Assembly: GCA_023262645.1 (NCBI GenBank)
Contig: JALRAA010000059.1
Location: 1 to 7,639 of the forward strand
Direction of reading: 5' to 3'
DNA from: Burkholderiaceae bacterium
Lineage (GTDB): Bacteria > Pseudomonadota > Gammaproteobacteria > Burkholderiales > Burkholderiaceae_C
DNA length: 7,639 nucleotides
Part shown: positions 1-5,302 of the stretch, in pieces
Layout: every line of letters starts with the position of its first letter
Numbering within the stretch: position 1 is the first letter of the stretch
Notes under the pieces: model-generated
Told to the model about the DNA's origin: nothing
The model's input: only the letters and a program-made list of their open reading frames with translations
The model's database searches: none
Translations under genes and position numbers: made by a program

Positions 1-380
1 TGCGATTGCACATCCAAAATGCGCAGTACGATTTTTTCGCCGTGCAACGTCGGCAAACTGCTGACGCGCATGTCCACCGATCGGTGCTCTAAGGCAAATC
101 GCATTCGGCCATCTTGTGGCAACCGCTTTTCAGCGATGTCCATGCGCGACTGCACTTTGATGCGAGAGGCGATTTGTTCTCGCAAAACGGCGGGCGGTGC
201 AGGCATTTCAACCAAATGGCCATCGCGCCGAATGCGCACGCGCAACAGGTTGTCAAACGGTTCTAAATGGATGTCAGATGCTTGCAAAGACAGGCTGTGT
301 CGCAATAACTGTGACAACCACTCGACCGCTTGCAGATCTTGTGGGGCAGGACGTTCAGAGGCGATGAGACGGGAATTCAT
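1..380 (-). CDS. GspE/PilB-family secretion or type IV pilus ATPase, N-terminal part (3' end cut by window)
   Basis: The minus strand is open from an ATG at 380 down to base 1, giving 126 visible residues with no stop. They match the N2 domain of type II secretion/type IV pilus assembly ATPases (GspE, PulE, PilB): ASDIHLEP at about residues 34-41, RVRIRRDG at 47-54, SRIKVQSRMDIAEKRLPQDGR at 72-92, and SLPTLHGEKIVLRILD at 108-123. These hexameric cytoplasmic ATPases power assembly of pilins or pseudopilins. The Walker A, Asp box, Walker B and His box would lie beyond the window, so activity cannot be judged. Only about 33 residues precede the ASDIH motif, so the N-terminal MshEN-type domain of full-length PilB/GspE seems to be missing. 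The frame stays open upstream of 380, but no good start or family sequence is seen there. The start has only a weak GGCGG upstream. GspE and PilB cannot be separated from this part. Confidence 0.85.
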   Translation of the reverse strand, partial: MNSRLIASERPAPQDLQAVEWLSQLLRHSLSLQASDIHLEPFDNLLRVRIRRDGHLVEMPAPPAVLREQIASRIKVQSRMDIAEKRLPQDGRMRFALEHRSVDMRVSSLPTLHGEKIVLRILDVQS

Positions 381-547
381 GTCCGCCAATGTAGAAATTT
401 CAATGCCTGGGCAGGTCGACAGAGGGCAAGGAATTAGGTAAGTGCCACTGATGCAAACGGCGGCCAAAAGGGGGCAGGGAAAAGTTTGGCAGAATGCCCT
501 TGCTCGGATGGTTTCTTCATTTTTTGCTGCCTGACCTCAATTCCACC
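381..547. other. Divergent intergenic region between the secretion ATPase and the DUF47 gene
   Basis: This 167-base gap must hold the promoters of both divergent genes. I found no convincing -35/-10 pair, PhoB box or operator. The only clear structure is a short GGCA-GAA-TGCC hairpin at about 488-498. Upstream of 548 there is no Shine-Dalgarno sequence. Confidence 0.4.
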
Positions 548-1195
548 ATGCTATTTTCCAAACTCCTCCCCCGCGATGCCGATTTTTTTGAAATGTTCAA
601 TCGCCATGCCGATCGAATCGTGGAGGCATCCCAAGCATTTACCCAATTGGTTCAAAACTACGACAACCTGACCCTGCGGGAAAAATACACCTTGGATGTG
701 GACAAAGCCGAAAGCGCGGCGGACCGCATTACCCACGAAGTCAGCACAGCGCTGCACAAAACATTCATCACCCCGATCGACCGTGAGCAAATCCATTCGC
801 TGATCAACACCATGGACGATGTGGCTGACCTGATCCAAGATTCGGCAGAAACCATGTCGCTGTACGACGTGAAAAAAATGACCGACGAGATTTTTATCCT
901 CACCGATTTGGGCGCCAAATGTGTGTCACGCGTGAGCGATGCGGTCAAATTGATCGGCAAACTGGCTGACCCCAAAGCCGCAGAAGGGGCTTTGAAAACC
1001 TGTCAAGAAATCGATCGACTGGAGTCAGACGCAGACCATGTCATGCGCAGCGCCATGAGCAAACTGTTTCGCGAAGAAGCCGATGTGCGCGAATTGATCA
1101 AACTCAAAGCCATTTACGAATTGTTGGAAACCATCACTGACAAATGCGAGGACGTGGCCAATTTGATCGAAGGCATCATCCTTGAAAACTCCTGA
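548..1195 (+). CDS. DUF47 family PhoU-like protein, partner of the Pit phosphate transporter
   Basis: The 215-residue protein belongs to the DUF47/TIGR00153 family, distant relatives of PhoU that fold as all-alpha bundles. They are commonly encoded beside PiT transporters and are thought to modulate them. It opens with MLFSKLLPRDADFFEMFN, typical for the family. Acidic PhoU-like motifs are visible: E55-x3-D59 with E64, D90-D91 with D94, E159-x3-D163, and E194-x3-D198 with D202; in PhoU such residues bind metal clusters. There is no signal peptide or membrane segment, so it is cytoplasmic. The frame can be extended to an ATG at 494, but those 18 extra residues are unlike the family, so 548 is preferred. 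Pit starts 18 bases after this stop, which indicates one transcript. The family assignment is secure; the regulatory role is inferred from context. Confidence 0.92.
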   Translation: MLFSKLLPRDADFFEMFNRHADRIVEASQAFTQLVQNYDNLTLREKYTLDVDKAESAADRITHEVSTALHKTFITPIDREQIHSLINTMDDVADLIQDSAETMSLYDVKKMTDEIFILTDLGAKCVSRVSDAVKLIGKLADPKAAEGALKTCQEIDRLESDADHVMRSAMSKLFREEADVRELIKLKAIYELLETITDKCEDVANLIEGIILENS

Positions 1196-1213
1196 TCTGG
1201 CCGGGAAGCGTTG

Positions 1214-2215
1214 ATGCAAACAGCTATTTGGATTGTCGTGTTGCTGGTTTTTCTGGCGTTGATGTTTGATTTTCTGAACGGATTTCACGACGCCGCCAAT
1301 TCCATCGCCACGGTGGTTTCGACTGGGGTTTTGAAACCCACGCAAGCAGTGGTGTTCGCTGCAGTGTTCAATTTCATTGCGCTTTTTGTGTTTCATTTGA
1401 GTGTGGCCGCCACCATCGGCAAAGGCATTGTCATGCCGGGCGTGGTCGATACCCATGTGGTGTTTGGTGCGTTGGTGGGCGCCATCACTTGGAATTTGCT
1501 CACGTGGTATTTTGGGATTCCCAGCAGTTCCTCGCATGCCTTGATCGGTGGCATTGTGGGCAGTGTCATGGCCAAAGCAGGCACGTCGGCATTGTTGGTG
1601 GCGGGCGTCATGAAAACCGTGGTGTTTATTTTTGTGTCGCCATTGCTGGGTTTTTTGCTGGGCTCGTTGATGATGCTGTTGGTGAGTTGGCTGTTTGTTC
1701 GCACCACACCGTCACATATCGACAAATGGTTTCGTCGTCTGCAGTTGGTGTCTGCCGGTGCTTACAGCCTGGGCCATGGCGGCAATGATGCGCAAAAAAC
1801 CATCGGCATTATTTGGATGCTGCTGATCGCTACCGGCTATGCCTCGGCGCAGGACGCCATGCCGCCTTTTTGGGTGGTTTTTTCGTGTTACTTGGCGATT
1901 GCCTGCGGCACCTTGATGGGCGGATGGCGCATTGTCAAAACCATGGGTCAGCGCATCACGAAACTCAAACCGGTGGGCGGGTTCTGTGCAGAAACCGGTG
2001 GCGCCATCACTTTATTTTTGGCAACTGCCTTGGGCATTCCTGTGTCAACTACCCACACCATCACGGGTGCGATCGTGGGCGTGGGGTCTATTCGCCGCGC
2101 CAGCGCCGTCAGATGGGGTGTGGCGGGCACCATTGTGTGGGCTTGGGTGCTGACCATTCCCGCCAGCGCATTTGTGGCGGCAGTCGCGTATGTCTTGAGC
2201 TTGACGCTTTATTGA
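1214..2215 (+). CDS. pit: Inorganic phosphate transporter, PiT family
   Basis: This is a 333-residue integral inner-membrane protein of the PiT family (PF01384), which imports phosphate, usually as a neutral metal-phosphate complex, driven by the proton gradient. The two inverted family repeats are both visible. The first has NGFHDAANSIATVVSTGVL at 22-40 and SSSSHALIGGIVG at 104-116. The second has GHGGNDAQKTIGII at 187-200, then TGGAITLFLATALG near 261-274 and STTHTITGAIVGVG at 278-291. A roughly 25-residue hydrophilic loop (about 163-187) separates the halves. The length matches short bacterial Pit proteins that work with a DUF47 partner. The ATG at 1214 is preferred over the adjacent TTG at 1211 because GGAAG at 1203-1207 sits six bases before it. 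It lies in one operon with the DUF47 gene upstream, and a small secreted-protein gene begins 4 bases after its stop. Substrate choice among metal phosphates cannot be read from the sequence. Confidence 0.95.
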   Translation: MQTAIWIVVLLVFLALMFDFLNGFHDAANSIATVVSTGVLKPTQAVVFAAVFNFIALFVFHLSVAATIGKGIVMPGVVDTHVVFGALVGAITWNLLTWYFGIPSSSSHALIGGIVGSVMAKAGTSALLVAGVMKTVVFIFVSPLLGFLLGSLMMLLVSWLFVRTTPSHIDKWFRRLQLVSAGAYSLGHGGNDAQKTIGIIWMLLIATGYASAQDAMPPFWVVFSCYLAIACGTLMGGWRIVKTMGQRITKLKPVGGFCAETGGAITLFLATALGIPVSTTHTITGAIVGVGSIRRASAVRWGVAGTIVWAWVLTIPASAFVAAVAYVLSLTLY

Positions 2216-2219
2216 AACC

Positions 2220-2561
2220 ATGAAGACATTCCAAACCGTGTTGTCGTTGTTGTTGCTGTGCGGTTGGTCAAACAGCCAAGCGCAATTGACCACCGGCGTG
2301 ATGCAGTGCTCGCAAGCGGTGTTGGGCGCGCCCTTCAGTGTGGTGTTTTCTGGCCAAACAGCAGAGCTGACATTCAAAGGCGATGTTTATCGCTTGGTTT
2401 TTAACCGGGCCTGGCGTTCACAAGACGGCGAAACCTGGACCGACTACAAAGACGGCTCGCTGGTGGTGACCACCAATATTCCTTCGGACCGCTATGTTTC
2501 GGTTGGCAAGATCGGCAGCATGCACAGTCTGGCCTCTTGCGATGTGGTTGCTGCGCCTTGA
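2220..2561 (+). CDS. Small exported protein of unknown function
   Basis: This 113-residue protein is not one I recognise. Residues 1-21 form a clear Sec signal peptide: K2, a hydrophobic core from about 7 to 14, and a likely SQA cleavage site before Q22. C14 lies in the hydrophobic core and is preceded by Leu, so it does not make a lipobox. The mature part of about 92 residues has just two cysteines, C30 near the start and C107 near the end, positioned to tie the chain with a disulfide in the periplasm. The sequence between is rich in short beta-prone stretches (FSVVFSG, AELTFKG, YRLVFN, SLVVTTN), suggesting a small beta sandwich or barrel. It begins 4 bases after the pit stop with no visible Shine-Dalgarno, so translation is probably coupled to pit. 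A role in phosphate handling would be a guess. Confidence 0.75.
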   Translation: MKTFQTVLSLLLLCGWSNSQAQLTTGVMQCSQAVLGAPFSVVFSGQTAELTFKGDVYRLVFNRAWRSQDGETWTDYKDGSLVVTTNIPSDRYVSVGKIGSMHSLASCDVVAAP

Positions 2562-2643
2562 AGTTGCTGCATTGCAATAGCGACAGACCAACGGGCAACA
2601 CTACACTCGCCCATTCCCACAGCCACCAGACGTCCAACCCGCC

Positions 2644-3807
2644 ATGAAAAAATCATTGACCATCCTCGCCGGTGTTTTGCTGTTGCTGGCAGCCGCGTTG
2701 CAACTCAGTGGCCATGGCTATATTTGGCGGGCACTCGGCAGCACCTACTTGCAAGGTCATCGCACCGCCAATATTGATGACGCGCACAATTTTGACCAAC
2801 GCATCATTTCCAAAGGGCAATCGTCCCCATGGCCCAAAGACTCCCGCTACAACCAAAAAACCCTCGACCCAGATGTATGGAAGTATTTGAAGGACCAAGG
2901 CAGCGCGGCTTTTTTGGTGGCACAACACGGTGCTTTGGTGCATGAAACTTACTTCGCGCCTTACAACGCGCAAAGTTTGACCAATTCTTTTTCCATGGCC
3001 AAAACCATCACCACTTTGCAAGTGGGTATGGCAGTTCAACAAGGCTATATCAGTGATTTTGACGCGCCCTTGACGCAATTCATTCCCGAATACAGCAACG
3101 ATCCGTTGGGTAAAAAAGCCTTGGTGTCTCAACTCGCGGCCATGACATCGGGGCATGCGTGGGACGAAAATTATTATTTGCCACTCAATGTCACGACCGA
3201 CTTGTATTACGGAAAAAATGCAGAAGCTTTGGTGCTCTCTCACGGTTTCGACCATGAACCAGGCAGCAGGTTTGAATACAGCAGTGGCAGCACCCAGTTG
3301 TTGGGCGTGTTTCTCAAACGGGCGTTACAAGCCAAATCACCCGACTTGACGGTCAGCGAGCATTTGTCCCGCAGTATCTGGCAACCCTTGGGAATGGAAA
3401 ACGATGCGCTCTACACCATGGACAGGCCTGCGGCACAAGGTGGCATGGAGCGCACCTATTGCTGTGTGTTTGCCAGCGCCAGAGACTTTGCCCGCCTTGG
3501 ACAATTGTTACTGCAAGATGGTCAATGGCAAGGCAAGGCGTTGTGGCCAAAAGCGTTTATTGAGCGCATGCGCAAGCCCGGTTTGCAACCCTACTATGGC
3601 CATGCCCTGTGGATGGACTGGGAATACAAACATCCTTTTTACGTGATGCAAGGCCACGAAGGTCAGTACGTGATCGTGGTGCCTTCTTTCAACATGGTGG
3701 TCGTGCGAACAGGTAAGCACGGCGACCAAGACACCACCGGTCCCAACGGCGAACTGCCTTTGGAAATTTACCGCTATGTGGACCAGGCGGTGGCGTTGGT
3801 GCAATAG
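2644..3807 (+). CDS. Membrane-anchored serine hydrolase, class C beta-lactamase / NylB-like fold
   Basis: This 387-residue protein belongs to the beta-lactamase-fold serine hydrolases (PF00144; relatives include esterase EstB, 6-aminohexanoate-dimer hydrolase NylB and DD-peptidases). The catalytic motifs are in order and spaced as expected: SMAK with nucleophile S117 and base K120, the YSS triad (Y212-S213-S214) in place of YxN, and HEG at 338-340 in place of KTG. Residues 4-22 are a hydrophobic N-terminal segment with no obvious cleavage site, so it may be a signal anchor holding the enzyme on the periplasmic side; a cleaved signal is also possible. YSS and H-x-G are more usual in the esterase/amidase members than in true class C beta-lactamases, so a resistance role is not supported. 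The natural substrate is unknown. The ATG lacks a Shine-Dalgarno sequence. It is probably transcribed alone. Confidence 0.9.
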   Translation: MKKSLTILAGVLLLLAAALQLSGHGYIWRALGSTYLQGHRTANIDDAHNFDQRIISKGQSSPWPKDSRYNQKTLDPDVWKYLKDQGSAAFLVAQHGALVHETYFAPYNAQSLTNSFSMAKTITTLQVGMAVQQGYISDFDAPLTQFIPEYSNDPLGKKALVSQLAAMTSGHAWDENYYLPLNVTTDLYYGKNAEALVLSHGFDHEPGSRFEYSSGSTQLLGVFLKRALQAKSPDLTVSEHLSRSIWQPLGMENDALYTMDRPAAQGGMERTYCCVFASARDFARLGQLLLQDGQWQGKALWPKAFIERMRKPGLQPYYGHALWMDWEYKHPFYVMQGHEGQYVIVVPSFNMVVVRTGKHGDQDTTGPNGELPLEIYRYVDQAVALVQ

Positions 3808-3817
3808 CTTTTGCACC
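3798..3817 (+). repeat. Hairpin spanning the serine hydrolase stop codon
   Basis: GGTGCAA (3798-3804) and TTGCACC (3811-3817) form a perfect 7-bp stem with a 6-base loop that contains the TAG stop. A second weaker pairing, CTGGCC (3817-3822) with GGCCAG (3837-3842), follows. No T tract comes after either, so intrinsic termination is doubtful; an mRNA 3'-end stabilising role is possible. Confidence 0.4.
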
Positions 3818-3888
3818 TGGCCAGCGTTGTTGGCCCGGCCAGTCATTCACTCACATCAACCTGTTTGCATCAATCACGGAGAAATCGC

Positions 3889-4623
3889 ATGCGCTTAGCC
3901 CATCACACCGTTCTTGTCACCGCCGCCGGCCAAGGCATTGGACACGCTTCTGTCATGGCCATGGCGGCCGAAGGCGCCACGGTCTGGGCCACCGACATCC
4001 AACCCGAACTGCTCAAGTCGTTTGAAGGCCATGCCAATATCCACACAGCGGTTTTGGATGTGTTGGACAAACCCGCCATACACGCCTTGGTTCAAAAAAT
4101 AGACAAGATCGATGCTTTGTTCAATTGCGCAGGTTTTGTCCACAGCAACACTGCGCTCGATGCCACGGACGAGCAATGGGATTTCGCCATGAACCTGAAT
4201 GCGCGTGCGCAGTTTTGGATGATCCAAGCGGTACTGCCCAAGATGTTGGCGCAAGGGGGCGGCAGCATCATCAACATGGCCAGCGTGGCCTCCAGCATCA
4301 AGGGTTTGCCCAACCGTTTTGTCTACGGTGTGAGCAAAGCCGCGGTGATTGGTTTGACCAAAGCCGTGGCAGCCGACTATGTGGGTCAAGGCATTCGCTG
4401 CAATGCCATTTGCCCCGGCACAGTCGACACGCCGTCGCTGCAAGACCGAATCAACAGCCAAGCCGACCCGGTTCAAGCGCGTCAAAACTTCATCGCCCGC
4501 CAGCCCATGGGGCGCTTGGCGCAAGCCCATGAAATCGCGCCCATCGTCGTGTTTTTGGCCAGCCAAGAGTCCCGCTTCATCACCGGCAACGCTTATTCGA
4601 TCGATGGCGGCATGACCATCTAA
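3889..4623 (+). CDS. SDR-family NAD-dependent dehydrogenase, BDH2/DHRS6-like
   Basis: The 244-residue protein is a classical short-chain dehydrogenase. Visible motifs are the nucleotide-binding TAAGQGIG at 11-18, D36 at the end of beta-2 (NAD rather than NADP), NCAG at 79-82, structural N104, catalytic S132, Y146 and K150 (YGVSK), and CPGTVDTPS at 175-183. It aligns by eye along its full length with human BDH2/DHRS6 (245 residues), including the blocks NLN, INMASVASS and VDTPSLQDR. The three arginines that line the BDH2 substrate pocket (human R144, R188, R205) correspond to R143, R187 and R204 here, implying a carboxylate substrate. Bacterial relatives include 2-keto-3-deoxy-L-fuconate and hydroxyproline/hydroxybutyrate dehydrogenases, so the exact substrate is open. 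The ATG at 3889 has GGAG six bases upstream; the frame runs back to 3811, but that extension is not SDR-like. No sugar-pathway genes lie beside it. Confidence 0.9.
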   Translation: MRLAHHTVLVTAAGQGIGHASVMAMAAEGATVWATDIQPELLKSFEGHANIHTAVLDVLDKPAIHALVQKIDKIDALFNCAGFVHSNTALDATDEQWDFAMNLNARAQFWMIQAVLPKMLAQGGGSIINMASVASSIKGLPNRFVYGVSKAAVIGLTKAVAADYVGQGIRCNAICPGTVDTPSLQDRINSQADPVQARQNFIARQPMGRLAQAHEIAPIVVFLASQESRFITGNAYSIDGGMTI

Positions 4624-4630
4624 ACCGGCT

Positions 4631-4656
4631 CTTGAAATTTCCTCACCCACCCAAAT
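4631..4656 (+). promoter_or_regulatory. Probable sigma-32 (RpoH) heat-shock promoter of hsp20
   Basis: CTTGAAA at 4631-4637 is a perfect match to the sigma-32 -35 consensus. Eleven bases later ACCCAAAT (4649-4656) resembles the CCCCATNT -10. The spacing falls in the allowed range. Transcription would begin near 4662-4665, exactly at the base of the first leader hairpin, giving a leader of about 63 bases. It lies directly after the upstream dehydrogenase stop, so hsp20 has its own promoter. Confidence 0.75.
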
Positions 4657-4663
4657 GTAGATT

Positions 4664-4729
4664 GCATCAAGGTGCCTTCGGGGCCTTGGTGTTTCATTCA
4701 CTTGCTTGTTACCAAGGAGATTTCAAATG
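4664..4729 (+). promoter_or_regulatory. ROSE-like RNA thermometer in the hsp20 5' leader
   Basis: Two hairpins fill the leader. Hairpin 1 (4664-4692) pairs GCATCAAGG with CCTTGGTGT, has a small internal loop, and is capped by CC-UUCG-GG (tetraloop 4677-4680). Hairpin 2 pairs CUUGCUU (4701-4707) with AAGGAG (4714-4719) around the 6-base loop 4708-4713, with G4704 unpaired. This UUGCU-facing-AGGA arrangement with an extra G is the conserved core of ROSE elements, which block the ribosome-binding site of small heat-shock genes until heating melts the weak helix. The Shine-Dalgarno AAGGAGA (4714-4720) is six bases before the ATG at 4727 and is almost fully buried. ROSE function is established for alpha- and gammaproteobacterial small heat-shock genes; the call here is from sequence pattern alone. 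Confidence 0.75.
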
Positions 4730-5188
4730 GCTTATGCATTCGGACGCAATTTGCTTTTAAGTTCGGTCGGTTTTGAACGACTGATCGACGCATTTCAACA
4801 ACTCGAAACCGGCGACCCCGCTTCTCGGGCACAAACCTATCCCCCTTACAACATCGTCAAACACAGCGAAAACGACTACATGATCGAAGTTGCTGTGGCC
4901 GGGTTTCAGCAAGACGAGATCGAGATCACTGCCGAGGGCAGCAAGCTCAATATCGTGGGCAAAGTCAAGGCCAATCCCCAAGGCGAATACCTGCACAAAG
5001 GCATTGCCACACGCGACTTCAGCCACCAATTCACACTGGCTGAAACCGTGGTGGTTCGTTCTGCCGACATGGTCAACGGCTTGCTGGTTGTGCGTTTGGA
5101 AAACGTCATTCCCGAAGAAAAATTGCCACGCAAGATATTGATTGGCGGCACTGCCAAAGCCGTGGTCGAAGAACGTTTGGCCGCCTGA
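4727..5188 (+). CDS. Small heat-shock protein Hsp20, IbpA/IbpB type
   Basis: This 153-residue cytoplasmic holdase chaperone is of the alpha-crystallin family (PF00011) and resembles E. coli IbpA/IbpB over most of its length. Such proteins coat unfolding proteins under heat stress and hand them to DnaK/ClpB. The alpha-crystallin domain spans about 38-132: PPYNIVKHSENDYMIEVAVAGF at its start (IbpA-like), EIEITAEG in the middle, and the signature ADMVNGLLVVRLENVIPE at 113-130. The C-terminal IxI anchor needed for oligomers is I137-L-I139. The N-terminal arm includes the IbpA-like FERLIDAF (16-23). The start at 4727 is fixed by AAGGAGA six bases before it and by the family N-terminus; an in-frame TTG at 4706 lies inside the leader hairpin and is not used. 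It stands alone between a heat-shock promoter and a strong terminator. Confidence 0.95.
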   Translation: MAYAFGRNLLLSSVGFERLIDAFQQLETGDPASRAQTYPPYNIVKHSENDYMIEVAVAGFQQDEIEITAEGSKLNIVGKVKANPQGEYLHKGIATRDFSHQFTLAETVVVRSADMVNGLLVVRLENVIPEEKLPRKILIGGTAKAVVEERLAA

Positions 5189-5198
5189 AACCAACACC

Positions 5199-5216
5199 GT
5201 CAACCCTTGGGTTGAC
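5199..5216. repeat. Perfect 8-bp inverted repeat after hsp20
   Basis: GTCAACCC (5199-5206) and GGGTTGAC (5209-5216) are exact reverse complements with only TT between them. It starts 10 bases after the hsp20 stop and 13 bases before the intrinsic terminator. It could be an RNA hairpin (with a 4-base effective loop), a terminator accessory, or an 18-bp dyad operator for the following MFS gene. Confidence 0.6.
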
Positions 5217-5229
5217 CACGCGTACACAC

Positions 5230-5260
5230 GCCCCTGGTTGCACACAGCCAGGGGCTTTTT
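5230..5260 (+). terminator. Intrinsic terminator of hsp20
   Basis: GCCCCTGG (5230-5237) pairs perfectly with CCAGGGGC (5248-5255) across a 10-base loop, and TTTTT follows at 5256-5260. The GC-rich stem with an immediate T run is a textbook rho-independent terminator. It isolates hsp20 from the MFS gene. Confidence 0.9.
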
Positions 5261-5290
5261 GTTGGGGCTTTGGCCACCAAGCATTGACGC

Positions 5291-5302
5291 GACAATCGCC
5301 GC
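5291..5302 (+). promoter_or_regulatory. Possible -10 box of the MFS gene, implying a leaderless mRNA
   Basis: GACAAT at 5291-5296 resembles a -10 hexamer and ends six bases before the ATG at 5303, so transcription would start at or next to the A of the start codon. No Shine-Dalgarno sequence is present. The -35 region (around 5268-5273, CTTTGG) is weak, which keeps confidence low. Confidence 0.35.

Noticed and set aside
487..504. TGGCAG...TTGCT resembling a sigma-54 promoter before the DUF47 gene
   Set aside because: The distance between the GG and GC elements is 12 bases instead of the required 10.
494..547. Upstream ATG giving the DUF47 protein 18 extra residues
   Set aside because: The extension has no Shine-Dalgarno and is unlike the family, whose members start with an MLF/MFxKLLPR sequence matching 548.
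2644..3807. Serine hydrolase as an antibiotic-resistance beta-lactamase
   Set aside because: It has YSS and HEG in place of YxN and KTG, plus a likely N-terminal anchor, which fits the esterase/amidase side of the family better.
3895..4701. Long antisense open frame (268 codons) over the dehydrogenase and heat-shock promoter
   Set aside because: It is rich in His, Gly, Arg and Asp with no recognisable domain, and the sense strand carries a complete SDR; it is a shadow frame.
4706..4726. In-frame TTG as an earlier hsp20 start
   Set aside because: It lies within the anti-Shine-Dalgarno arm of the leader hairpin and has no ribosome-binding site; the ATG at 4727 has AAGGAGA six bases upstream.
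5284..5289. TTGACG as a -35 box for the MFS gene
   Set aside because: It is only 13 bases before the start codon, leaving no room for a -10 box and a transcription start before the gene.
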